A stretch of 64,000 nt of DNA, from contig NZ_KB850112.1 of assembly GCF_000369625.1 (NCBI RefSeq), positions 213,571 to 277,570 on the forward strand, read 5' to 3'. The notes under the pieces are model-generated. The model was not told the origin of the DNA. It did not search any database and saw only the letters and a list, made by a program, of their open reading frames with translations. The stretch comes from Acinetobacter variabilis (GTDB lineage Bacteria > Pseudomonadota > Gammaproteobacteria > Pseudomonadales > Moraxellaceae). This document shows positions 17,284 through 26,097 of the stretch, piece by piece. Positions within the stretch are counted from its first letter, which is position 1; the number at the start of each line of letters is the position of its first letter. Made by a program: the position numbers and the translations under genes.

Positions 17284-17309
17284 AAAAGGTGCGACTTGCA
17301 CCTTTTTTT
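17284..17309. terminator. Terminator between GST and phoR
   Basis: AAAAGGTGC pairs with GCACCTTTT, with loop GACTT and T-run CTTTTTTTT. It lies between convergent genes and may serve both. Confidence 0.85.
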
Positions 17310-17319
17310 TATTTTTGAA

Positions 17320-18678
17320 TCAGTCTGGGAAACTGAGACGTTCTTTAGGGAAAATCACTTTAAAGGTGGATCCCTGATTTTCACGGGAGTCAATTTCGAG
17401 CTGGGCCTGATGTTGCATCAGTACATGCTTCACAATTGCCAGACCCAGGCCTGTGCCACCAGTACGGCGGCTACGGTCAGAATCTACCCGGTAGAAACGT
17501 TCGGTCAAACGTGGCAAGTGTTTAGGATCAATCCCAATCCCGGTATCTTCTACGACAAAATAAGCCGATTCACCATCATCATGCCAGCCCATGGTCACGG
17601 TTCCACCTTTAGGCGTGTACTTGATGGCATTGGTAATCAGGTTACTGAAGGCACTGGCAATTTCCATATCTGAGCCGATTAGGTCACAGTGACTGTCAAT
17701 GTCCAGATTTAGGGTATGGCCATAATCCACGTTATAGGCTTGCGCATCATCAAACAGCTGGTTCATCAGATTCGGCATGTCAATAATCTGGTTCTTGGCA
17801 ATATTCTTGTCATTTTCCAGACGGGATAGCAGTAACAGGTCATTCACCAGTGCATTCATGCGACGGGTCTGAGACTGCATCTGGTCAAAGGCGCGTTTCC
17901 AGCGCGGGCTAATATCTTCCTGATCGGTAAAGGTTTCGATATAGCCGCTGAGCACAGTTAAAGGTGTACGCAGTTCGTGCGAAATATTATCGACGAAGTC
18001 CTTACGCATCTGTTCCAGATTATGCATCCGGGTCACATCATAAGCGACCAGTAAGCGGCTTTCACCGCCAAAACGGGTCATTTTGATTTGCACATAATGA
18101 TCTTCGAATATCGAAGACTTCATTTTAAGACCATCAGGTGCATCATCAATATGATGATAGTAATCAATGAAATTTGGCTGACGTAACAAACTCAGGATAT
18201 TACGGCCGCGATCTTCCTGACCAATCCCTAGTAAACGTCCTGCCGCTGGATTCCACCATTCAATCTGCTGGTTTTCATCAATCAGCACTACAGCTTCTTG
18301 AAGGGCGACTAGCGAGGATTGTGCACGGTCAATCAGCTCGACCATTTCAGCCTGAACAACGCGTTCCTGACGCTGGGCCCGATAAACATTGAACAGTAAA
18401 GCGCCCCAGATTCCGTTGATATTTGGCGGTACATCATAGGGACGGTTCGAGATCCATTCATTGACCAGGTAGAGTGAACGCAACTGTGTACCAAAGAAGG
18501 CAACAAAGGCCAGAACGATACAGATCCAGAAATAACCGATGCCTAGGCCAATACAACTGGCAATTACCAGGAAGAGAAGAAGGAGACGTAAATCTTGCTT
18601 GGCAAAATCCCATAAGCTGCTGTAACGAAATCTTTTGTGCTCGTGTGACAGTTCGGGAACAGGATAGGGCTCATACAT
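17320..18678 (-). CDS. phoR: Phosphate-regulon sensor histidine kinase
   Basis: A 452-aa inner-membrane kinase that senses phosphate status and phosphorylates PhoB. It has two adjacent N-terminal hydrophobic helices (LLLLFLVIASCIGLGIGYF and WICIVLAFVAFFGTQL), a PAS domain around VVLIDENQQIEWWNPAAGRL, the phospho-acceptor box FVDNISHELRTPLTVLSGY, and an HATPase domain with NLITNAIKYTPKGG, DTGIGI and GTGLGLAIV. I place the start at the ATG (MYEPYPVPELSH); an upstream TTG at 18702 would add 8 residues. It follows phoB closely in the same operon. Confidence 0.95.
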   Translation of the reverse strand: MYEPYPVPELSHEHKRFRYSSLWDFAKQDLRLLLLFLVIASCIGLGIGYFWICIVLAFVAFFGTQLRSLYLVNEWISNRPYDVPPNINGIWGALLFNVYRAQRQERVVQAEMVELIDRAQSSLVALQEAVVLIDENQQIEWWNPAAGRLLGIGQEDRGRNILSLLRQPNFIDYYHHIDDAPDGLKMKSSIFEDHYVQIKMTRFGGESRLLVAYDVTRMHNLEQMRKDFVDNISHELRTPLTVLSGYIETFTDQEDISPRWKRAFDQMQSQTRRMNALVNDLLLLSRLENDKNIAKNQIIDMPNLMNQLFDDAQAYNVDYGHTLNLDIDSHCDLIGSDMEIASAFSNLITNAIKYTPKGGTVTMGWHDDGESAYFVVEDTGIGIDPKHLPRLTERFYRVDSDRSRRTGGTGLGLAIVKHVLMQHQAQLEIDSRENQGSTFKVIFPKERLSFPD

Positions 18679-18702
18679 AAAACGAGATTTACCTAAAAAC
18701 AA

Positions 18703-19413
18703 TTAACCGAGTGCAACATCGACACGGGTCGAGAAACGGTAACCGGTGCCACGCACAGTTTGTACATAGCGGTCAGCGCCATAAGGTTCGAGTACCTTGC
18801 GCAGGCGACGGATATGCACATCAATGGTCCGGTCTTCAATATAGACGTTGCCACCCCAAACCTGATCCAGCAACTGCGCACGGGTATAAGCACGTTCCGG
18901 ATGGGTCATGAAAAATGCCAAGAGACGATATTCAGTGGGTCCCATGTCCAGTATAGTATTGCCAAAATTCACACGCTTACTGACTGGATCTAATACCAAT
19001 CCATTAGCATCAATGGATTTTTCACCACTGAGGGCATTGGAGCGACGTAAAACAGCTTTAATACGTGAAACCAGCTCACGGGTCGAAAACGGCTTGGTCA
19101 TATAGTCATCGGCACCGGCGTCCAGTCCCTGAACTTTATGATCTTCTTCACCACGCGCAGTCAGCATGATGACAGGAATTTCGGACAGGTTTTCATCACG
19201 TTTCAAACGACGACATAGATCGACACCACTGACGCCACCCGGCATCATCCAATCCAGCAAAATCAATGCTGGACGCTGGTCCACAATCATTTGATGAGCC
19301 TGCTTGGCATCTTCTGCCTGTAAACATTGAAAGCCTGCCATATCCAGAGAAGTGTGGATCATTTCACGAATCGGCAGTTCATCATCAACAATTAGAATGT
19401 AGTCATCTTTCAC
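18703..19413 (-). CDS. phoB: Phosphate-regulon response regulator
   Basis: A 236-aa OmpR-family regulator. The receiver domain has the acidic pair in [13 protein letters not shown], the phosphorylated Asp in [14 protein letters not shown], Thr in VIMLTARGE and Lys in DYMTKPFS. The winged-helix domain ends [21 protein letters not shown] followed by TGYRFS. It activates phosphate acquisition genes. The start is probably the GTG at 19413 ([11 protein letters not shown]); an in-frame ATG at 19437 would add 8 residues. A Pho box lies upstream, consistent with autoregulation of phoBR. Confidence 0.94.
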   Translation of the reverse strand: MKDDYILIVDDELPIREMIHTSLDMAGFQCLQAEDAKQAHQMIVDQRPALILLDWMMPGGVSGVDLCRRLKRDENLSEIPVIMLTARGEEDHKVQGLDAGADDYMTKPFSTRELVSRIKAVLRRSNALSGEKSIDANGLVLDPVSKRVNFGNTILDMGPTEYRLLAFFMTHPERAYTRAQLLDQVWGGNVYIEDRTIDVHIRRLRKVLEPYGADRYVQTVRGTGYRFSTRVDVALG

Positions 19414-19458
19414 AGCGCAATACCCTATTTCATGCAAACGGTGGACCGTTTTATATTT

Positions 19459-19476
19459 ATGACAGGCTTATTACAA
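19459..19476 (-). promoter_or_regulatory. Pho box upstream of phoB
   Basis: On the reverse strand TTGTAATAAGCCTGTCAT matches the 18-bp Pho box CTGTCATAWAWCTGTMAY at about 14 positions, with the two half-sites 11 bp apart. A further CTGTCAT lies at 19486-19492 (reverse strand). The site is 46-63 bp upstream of the GTG start. Confidence 0.55.
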
Positions 19477-19634
19477 AGATTAATTATGACAGTATCATTG
19501 CAGAATAGGTAGTTCTGGAACTTTTTGCAAAGATTTGTCACAATTTAAGCTGTTATTTTATAAGAGGGTCTTAATTCAAAATATTGTAGATCACTTACAA
19601 GTAAATTTATCTGGAACTTATCTTGATTTAAAAA

Positions 19635-20327
19635 TTATTTAACCGGATCCGCTGGTTTTTCTGTACCCAAAGTGTCTAATAAAGCAAAGAACACCAGACT
19701 ACAGGAAGACAGAATTTCTTCCAGTGACTGTTTAAAGCCGCTCATGACCCAGCGAATCGCAATCTGGGTGACATAACCATTAAGTCCGGTCGAGACCAGG
19801 GAAATCTCTCGTTCAGAACGATTCAGGTTTGGCATCATCAGCATGACAAAGGTCTGAATCATACGGTCGAAACGTCCCATGGTTTCATGAATCGTAGCCT
19901 GATTATGCAGTTCCTGAACGAGCATGGCATCGATATAAATAATTCGTGCCATACCCGGATTGTCACGTAAGGTCGTTAGCAAGGCAGTCAGACCGGCTTC
20001 GATCATTTTCTTTGGATCAGAAGAGGCTTGCATCATGGCCTGCATGACATTCTGCTGTAACTGGTCAATTAGCTTGAGGAAAATGGTCTGGAACAGATGT
20101 TCGCTTTTCTTAAAGGATTCATAAAAATAACGTTCAGTCAGTTTGGCTTCGTTACAGATATCCTTCACTGTGACTGAAAAGAAACCATGACGACCATAAG
20201 CTTCAATCCCGGCCTCAATTAGCTTTTCACGACGCGCCTGCTGACGCTCAGCCATAGAAAGTCCTTTAAACTGGCGTTCCTTACTTTTACTCGCTAGTTT
20301 TTGTCCTGAATTTACTGCATCCGTCAT
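19635..20327 (-). CDS. TetR/AcrR family transcriptional regulator
   Basis: About 230 aa. The N-terminal helix-turn-helix reads RREKLIEAGIEAYGRHGFFS then VTVKDICNEAKLTERYFYES, typical of TetR repressors. The C-terminal ligand domain contains LIDQLQQNVMQAMMQASSDP and MARIIYIDAMLVQELH. The start is uncertain: ATG 20327 (MTDAVNSG) or ATG 20336; the upstream in-frame extension to 20447 looks non-coding. It is divergent from the SDR gene, which it probably represses. Confidence 0.87.
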   Translation of the reverse strand: MTDAVNSGQKLASKSKERQFKGLSMAERQQARREKLIEAGIEAYGRHGFFSVTVKDICNEAKLTERYFYESFKKSEHLFQTIFLKLIDQLQQNVMQAMMQASSDPKKMIEAGLTALLTTLRDNPGMARIIYIDAMLVQELHNQATIHETMGRFDRMIQTFVMLMMPNLNRSEREISLVSTGLNGYVTQIAIRWVMSGFKQSLEEILSSCSLVFFALLDTLGTEKPADPVK

Positions 20328-20546
20328 AAAGACCATAGACTCATGTGCTTGAGATTTTAAGTATCTTATCAATAAATCCGGCTTTGACCTATGCTGAAAT
20401 TCAAACCTGAAAATTGGCCCGTAGAGACATGCTGGAATTATTGACAATAAGGATTGTCAAAACTATATTGAAACGGTGTGCTGTATTCCTATGCGACAGA
20501 AAAACAGGCTGTCATGGAAGGGCAGTGTTCTAATCAAGGAAATTCA

Positions 20547-21395
20547 ATGAAAAATTTTAATAATAAAGTCGCGGCCATTACTGGTGCAGGTTCAGGTATC
20601 GGTCAACAACTTGCGGTGCTTTTAGCAAAGCAGGGCTGTCATTTAGCACTCAGTGATGTGAATGAACAAGGCCTGGCTAAAACCGTTGAGCTGCTAAAAG
20701 GTACTGATGTTCGTGTCACAACCAAAAAAGTCAATGTGGCTAATCTGGAAGAAATGCACGCTTGGGCCGCCGAGGTCGAGAAAGATCATGGCAGCGTGAA
20801 TATGATCTTTAACAATGCTGGTGTAGCTCTTAGTTCTACCGTAGAAGGTGCTAGCTATGAAGAGCTGGAATGGATCGTCGGGATTAACTTCTGGGGTGTA
20901 GTTTATGGCACCAAAGAGTTTCTGCCTTTAATCAAGAAAACCGGTGATGGTCATGTCATCAATATTTCCAGCCTGTTTGGTTTAACTGCCCAGCCAACCC
21001 AGTCTGCTTATAATGCCACTAAATTCGCTGTGCGTGGTTTTACCGAATCCTTGCGTCAGGAACTGGATATGGAAAACTGCGGCGTAAGCGCACTCTGTGT
21101 ACACCCAGGCGGAATCCGCACCAATATCGCCATTGCAGCGAAAATGAATGACAGCATTCGTAGTCTGGGAATGCATCCGGAAAAATCTGTACAGAATTTC
21201 AATAAGCTGCTGCGTTGCCCACCGGAAGAAGCAGCCCGTCAAATTTTGGACGCGGTACAAAAAGACAAACGCCGTCTGCTGATTGGAAATGATGCCAAAA
21301 CGATTGATTTAATTCAGCGCCTCATGCCAACTGGCTATCAGAAAGTCACGGCTTTAGCTACCCGCCTCGGCAAGCAGAAGAAAAAGTCAGCTTAA
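20547..21395 (+). CDS. Short-chain dehydrogenase/reductase
   Basis: A 282-aa classical SDR. The Rossmann motif is AITGAGSGIGQQLAVLLAKQ, then FNNAGVALSS and the active site SSLFGLTAQPTQSAYNATKF with Ser-Tyr-Lys. The C-terminal extension after GGIRTNIAIAAKMNDSIRSL is longer than in minimal SDRs. AAGGA at 7 nt supports ATG 20547; longer forms from 20478 lack such a site. The substrate is unknown. The divergent TetR gene is the likely local regulator. Confidence 0.9.
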   Translation: MKNFNNKVAAITGAGSGIGQQLAVLLAKQGCHLALSDVNEQGLAKTVELLKGTDVRVTTKKVNVANLEEMHAWAAEVEKDHGSVNMIFNNAGVALSSTVEGASYEELEWIVGINFWGVVYGTKEFLPLIKKTGDGHVINISSLFGLTAQPTQSAYNATKFAVRGFTESLRQELDMENCGVSALCVHPGGIRTNIAIAAKMNDSIRSLGMHPEKSVQNFNKLLRCPPEEAARQILDAVQKDKRRLLIGNDAKTIDLIQRLMPTGYQKVTALATRLGKQKKKSA

Positions 21396-21407
21396 AACAC
21401 TCTGATC

Positions 21408-21432
21408 AAAGCCCGCGTAAGCGGGTTTTTTT
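21408..21432 (+). terminator. SDR terminator
   Basis: CCCGC-GTAA-GCGGG followed by TTTTTTT, immediately after the SDR stop. Confidence 0.85.
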
Positions 21433-21476
21433 ATGCCCGAAAACTTAAGCAGCTAAAGTATTTTATAAATCAAAAA

Positions 21477-22523
21477 GGCTTTGTTGCACAAAGATTTAAA
21501 AGACAGCACCTGCTTATCTGAACAGAACTCAAGTGACAACTTGGGTATGAGGACGACCTAATTCTGTAAATCTGTTTAATACTGCTATGCGTGCATGAAT
21601 CTCATTGACCTGACTAGGAAAACTCCTTGCTGTTAATTTATCGCCTAATCATTTGATGCAATGCATCTTGGTTTCGACCAAACTTCGACGAAGATAACCA
21701 GACCATTTTTTCCAAATAGTTCTTCCTAAACGTTTCACTGTTTTTAATAATTCATTCCGCTCTAAAGATCTCAATTTCTGATCTTTCCATGGTTTTGCAT
21801 TTTTTCTTGGTGGAATGACCGCATGCGCTTGCCGATCTGCAATGACCTGACGGCATTGCTTGGTGTCATAAGAGCCTTCAGTATAAACAGAGTCAATCCG
21901 CTCATCTTGTGGAGTTTGATCAAGTAAATCACCAAGCACCTGTGAATCACTGACATTATTGGTTGTAAGCTGAACTGCTCGTATTTGCAAGGTGTCGGCA
22001 TCAATACCAATATGAAGCTTACGCCATTGGCGACGATATTCAGGTCCATGTTTCTTACGTTTCCATTCACCTTCACCTAGAAACTTCAAACCAGTTGAGT
22101 CTACGAGTAGATGTAGCCCATCGCTACTTTTTTGATAGCTAATCGCAATATCAATATGTTTTTGTCTTCGACAAAGCGTGCTGTACGAATATCGCTGATA
22201 TTCGGAGCAGCTCATTTACACAGTTTAATCAAACTTTGAACAAAACCTGTGACCATGCGTAAAGAGAGTTTGAATAGAGATTTGATCATTAAACAGCATT
22301 GAGTAGCGGTATCAGAGTAAGTTTGATTTCGACCTTGCTTGCCTTGTGGTTGTGCATACCACTGAGTGTTTGGATCAAACCAAAGGGAAATATTACCTCG
22401 GTTAATGAGGGCACGATTGTAGGAAGACCAGTTAGTTGTACGATAGATTTTAGGAGCAGGTTTATTCATATTGAAATTATAGGACTGAATAATCTTTCTA
22501 GGCTAGGTTTATGCAACAAAGCC
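21477..22523 (-). mobile_element. IS5-family (IS903-group) insertion sequence, degraded, 1047 bp
   Basis: The terminal inverted repeats are GGCTTTGTTGCACAAA at 21477 and, inverted, GGCTTTGTTGCATAAA ending at 22523. This is the end sequence and size expected of IS903-group elements. The flanking 9-bp stretches (AATCAAAAA left, GCCACAAAG right) do not match, so there is no target duplication. One transposase gene fills the element but is frameshifted and carries a nonsense codon. Confidence 0.9.
21529..22469 (-). pseudogene. IS5-family transposase, frameshifted and with a nonsense codon
   Basis: The N-terminal part (22469-22212) starts MNKPAPKIYRTTNWSSYNRA and contains RGNISLWFDP and a DDE-domain start. 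The frame shifts near 22212, and the second part (22215-21649) carries LLVDSTGLKFLGEGEW, WRKLHIGIDADTLQI and VIPPRKNAKPWKD, with the DDE residues. A TGA at 21649-21651 follows MHCIK. The same frame then runs on as LGDKLTARSFPSQVNEIHAR to the natural stop at 21529. Two independent lesions mean that this copy cannot make a full transposase. Confidence 0.88.
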
Positions 22524-23039
22524 GCCACAAAGACAGAAACCCCCGGCATTACTTTTAGATCATCCGGATGACGGCCATATTTAGCCAGGCGCCCTTTGAC
22601 ATCACGGTAGAAGGCTCGAGCATCAGCTAAACTTTGCTGGGCGGTAAAAATCACTTCGGCATATTTGGCGGCCAGTTCACGTCCATCTTCAGACTGACCT
22701 GCCTGAACAATCACTGGATAGCTCTGTGGCGGACGAGGGACATTCAGTGCACCTTGGACATTAAAATATTTGCCACTATGAAGTGGTTCGTACTGTTTAG
22801 ATGCATCAAAGAAATGACCGTTTTCTTTGTCATAGAGGAATGCATCATCTTCCTAGGAGTCCCAGACCATCTGCAAGGAAATAAGCATCAAACAGGCCGC
22901 GTTCAGCAGTTTTCGCCAATTCAATCGCATAATCGATGCTTAAATGCTCCTGAGGACGAGATTCAGGATGGCACCAACCTGCCGCATGTTGCGAAGTCGT
23001 TGGAATAAAAGCACCCAGTTTAATTTGTCGTTTAGCCAT
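22524..23039 (-). pseudogene. NtaA/SnaA/DszA-family flavin monooxygenase remnant
   Basis: The reverse strand from 23039 reads MAKRQIKLGAFIPTTSQHAA and EHLSIDYAIELAKTAERGLF then FLADG, the N-terminus of this luciferase-like family. The frame then jumps directly to family sequence normally over 100 residues later (DDAFLYDKENGHFFDASKQY, NVPRPPQSYPVIVQAGQSED, YAEVIFTAQQSL). So there is an internal deletion with frame change, plus a TAG (22853-22855) where the family has Trp (WDSWEDD). The 3' third is missing, cut by the IS at 22524. Confidence 0.85.
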
Positions 23040-23201
23040 GAGAAGACCTTGTGTTTTTATACAATACACTGCTTATAACAAGGATCTTCATGGCTGAAAA
23101 ATATAATAAAAATGAATCCATATAAAAAATATGGATTAAGCAGGAAATACGCTATTTAGAGGTGCTTTGCTAAGGTTTATCCAGTAGTCCAAGCTGGAAG
23201 A

Positions 23202-24566
23202 TTAAACCAGTGCCTCGATGGTTTTTTTCTTCCAGATAAACTGGTAATACAAGCCTTGCATAATACAAAGACAGACAAATGCCAAGGCATAACCATACCA
23301 AATCCCTTGTAAACCCCACCAGCGGCTGAACATATAGGCAGCTGGTACTTCAATGCCAATAATGGCAATGATATTGATCAACATCGGGACTGTCACTGTG
23401 CCACTGGCCCGCATGATCGAAGCAAAAATTGCGCTAGCACCAAAGAACAGAATCGACCATAAGACAATGAAGAGAAGTTGCTGACCTAGGACCACGACCT
23501 GCGGGTCAGTGATAAACAAAGCCATGAGATATTTAGAAAACAGATAAGCTAGAATTACCAGACTACCTGTGAACAAGATATTCATACTTAAGGCAGTTCG
23601 AGTCACTTTATTGAGCAAATCATTTTTACCAGCACCAATGGCCTGTGCCCCAAAGACTGAAGCTGCAATGGCAATAGAAAGAGCAGGGAACTGAATATAA
23701 TTCAGTACCTGATTCACGGCACCATAGGCCGCCGTCGCTTCTGCACCATAACGGTTGACCAGACCCACAATGACCAGACCAGCGACTGAAGTTGTGACCA
23801 TTTGAACCCCGGTTGGAATACCTAAGCGCAGGATAGTCTTGCTGAGCTGGGGCTGATGACGAATATCTTTGATTAAAGCCCAGTCTGGTTTTAGAGGGTG
23901 ACGTTTATAATTTAAATAGAGAATAAGAAATAACAGTACAGCCAAGTTACCCAGAATGGTTGCAATTGCTGGAGAGATGATCCCCATCTTAGGAAAACCA
24001 AAATAACCCGCGATCAGGACCGGTGTCACTACCAAGCCTACACCAATCGTTAGGGCAGAGGCAAACAGTGGCGTAGTACTGTCTCCAACCCCGCGTAAAA
24101 TTGAAGTATAAATAATATAAATAAAAATCAGAGGACTACCAGCCAGCATCCATTGTACATAAGGTAAAGACAGGTGCATCACATCCGGATCTGTACCTAA
24201 TAATTGCAAGATATTTTCAGCAAAAAATACACCCAATAGGGCAATCAGGCTGCCACCAATCAACGTCATAAACAGGGTAGAGCCAACTACACAGCGCACT
24301 TTTTCAAGATTTCTGGCACCCCAAGCTTGTCCTACCAGAACCGTAGAACCTGCAGAGAGACCAATCACAAAGGCCATCAGACAGAACAGAATCGGGAAAA
24401 ATACTGCAACTGCAGCAATCGCTTGCACGCCCAACATTTGCCCCACAAAAACAGTATTAATCGTACCGGACAGGCTTTGCAGGATGTTGGTAACCACCAG
24501 CGGTAACAGGAAAATAAAAAATGTTTTCCATAAATTCTGCTGGTGAACCAATGCTTGCTGTGCCAT
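23202..24566 (-). CDS. MATE family multidrug efflux transporter
   Basis: A 454-aa inner-membrane antiporter of the MATE (NorM-like) family, exporting cationic drugs in exchange for protons or sodium. It shows twelve hydrophobic segments and two MatE repeats. Characteristic pieces are PLVVTNILQSLSGTINTVFV near the N-terminus, GLSAGSTVLVGQAWGARNLE and, in the second half, FGAQAIGAGKNDLLNKVTRT. The frame is intact and the length normal. It may once have been preceded by the now broken flavin monooxygenase gene. Drug range cannot be read from sequence. Confidence 0.92.
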   Translation of the reverse strand: MAQQALVHQQNLWKTFFIFLLPLVVTNILQSLSGTINTVFVGQMLGVQAIAAVAVFFPILFCLMAFVIGLSAGSTVLVGQAWGARNLEKVRCVVGSTLFMTLIGGSLIALLGVFFAENILQLLGTDPDVMHLSLPYVQWMLAGSPLIFIYIIYTSILRGVGDSTTPLFASALTIGVGLVVTPVLIAGYFGFPKMGIISPAIATILGNLAVLLFLILYLNYKRHPLKPDWALIKDIRHQPQLSKTILRLGIPTGVQMVTTSVAGLVIVGLVNRYGAEATAAYGAVNQVLNYIQFPALSIAIAASVFGAQAIGAGKNDLLNKVTRTALSMNILFTGSLVILAYLFSKYLMALFITDPQVVVLGQQLLFIVLWSILFFGASAIFASIMRASGTVTVPMLINIIAIIGIEVPAAYMFSRWWGLQGIWYGYALAFVCLCIMQGLYYQFIWKKKTIEALV

Positions 24567-24669
24567 ATGACATCCTGTTCTTGATTTTTCATATATTTAT
24601 CAGGACTAAATTATCCTTGATCAGCATCAAGAACGCTTTAGCTTTTCAGTAACCAATAAGTCTATTTTT

Positions 24670-25824
24670 TTAAACTTTGGAAAGAATATGTGCTGCTTCT
24701 ATCAAGGTTTCATCTTTTTTGGCAAAGCAGAAGCGCAATAAGTGTAAATCTTTAGGCGGCTCCTGATAAAACGCTGATACCGGAATCGCCACAACACCGT
24801 GTTGTTCCGCCAGATAGTGACACATCGACAGTGCATCCAGATCAGGACGAATTTCACTGTAATCCAGATTCTGGAAATAGGTGCCTTGTGACGGCGTCCA
24901 GTGAAAACGGGAATCTGTCAGTGCATGATTAAACAGATCCCGTTTGGCCTGATAAAAACCGGACAGCTCATGAATATGTTCAGAATGTAGTTGCATATAT
25001 TCGGTCAGAGCCACCTGAATTGGGGTCACGCCACAGAAGCTGACAAACTGGTAAATCTGTCTGAACATCTGCATTAAGGCTGGTGGTGCAACACAGAAAC
25101 CGGTTTTCCAGCCGGTCACATGAAAGGTTTTACCAAAAGAACCAATCACAAAACTGCGTTCACGGAGTTCCGGAAATGATGCTGCAGAATGATGACGAAC
25201 TTCATCAAATACCAGATGTTCATAGACTTCATCGGACAGAACCACGATATTACGATCACAAATCAGTTCAATCAGCTGCTGCCAGTCTTGCTCTGTCCAT
25301 ACCGTTCCGGTGGGATTATGCGGTGTATTCACTACAATCATGCGGGTACGGTCATTGATTGCATCTTTGACCTTATTCCAGTCCACAGAAAAACCAGGAT
25401 ATTCTAGAGCGATATGTACCGGTTTGGCACCGACCAGCTTCACGCTTGGCGCATAGCTGTCATAACTGGGATCAAAAATAATGACTTCTTCACCTGCTCG
25501 TACCGTTGCCTGAATTGCACAGAAGATTGCAATCGTTGCACCAGGAGTAATGGTGATTTCATCTACCGGATCTAGAGTGAGCCGGTCACGATGCTGATAA
25601 AGATCAGCGACCAGCCCACGTAATACTGGTAAACCATCACCCGGTGCATATTGATTAAAACCATTTTCAACCGCCCGACTGAGGGCTTCAATCAATTGTG
25701 GTGGAGCAGGAAAATCTGGAAAACCTTGTGACAGGTTAATTGCCCCGAGTTTTTGTGCCAAGGCCGACATGGTACTAAAAATAGTAACGCCCAGATTGGG
25801 AAGTTTAGAATGTAACTCAAGCAT
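24670..25824 (-). CDS. Methionine aminotransferase (YbdL-like, PLP-dependent)
   Basis: A 384-aa class I/II aminotransferase. INLSQGFPDFPAPPQLIEAL, YAPGDGLPVLRG, VNTPHNPTGTVW, VVLSDEVYEHLVF and the PLP-lysine box GSFGKTFHVTGWK identify the fold. The YbdL/methionine aminotransferase subfamily is favoured by the N-terminal LPNLGVTIFSTMSALAQKLG. It transfers amino groups between methionine and 2-oxo acids, possibly closing methionine salvage. It is a single gene. The substrate is by homology. Confidence 0.88.
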   Translation of the reverse strand: MLELHSKLPNLGVTIFSTMSALAQKLGAINLSQGFPDFPAPPQLIEALSRAVENGFNQYAPGDGLPVLRGLVADLYQHRDRLTLDPVDEITITPGATIAIFCAIQATVRAGEEVIIFDPSYDSYAPSVKLVGAKPVHIALEYPGFSVDWNKVKDAINDRTRMIVVNTPHNPTGTVWTEQDWQQLIELICDRNIVVLSDEVYEHLVFDEVRHHSAASFPELRERSFVIGSFGKTFHVTGWKTGFCVAPPALMQMFRQIYQFVSFCGVTPIQVALTEYMQLHSEHIHELSGFYQAKRDLFNHALTDSRFHWTPSQGTYFQNLDYSEIRPDLDALSMCHYLAEQHGVVAIPVSAFYQEPPKDLHLLRFCFAKKDETLIEAAHILSKV

Positions 25825-26097
25825 GTCCTTGGCCTCTGGCTTATCCTGTAATCGAGGATGATGTAGGAGATATAAAGTATTCGGCTTTCAGTGTAGCAGT
25901 AAGTGAATCAGCAAATAATCAGAAAAATCGAAAAGGTTGAAACAGAATACATCTTCTATTTCATAAGCATAGAGAATATAAGGTCAGGGTAAGGCTATTC
26001 GTGGTTAATTCATGTGAAATAAATACCAAGATGGATTGTTCTAAGCTTATTCCCTAAAATCAGTGCGATAAAAATAACCTCAAATAATAATTATAAA

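Noticed and set aside
22634..23008. 124-aa plus-strand ORF over the monooxygenase remnant
   Set aside because: The reverse strand has clear family homology, and this frame is its shadow.
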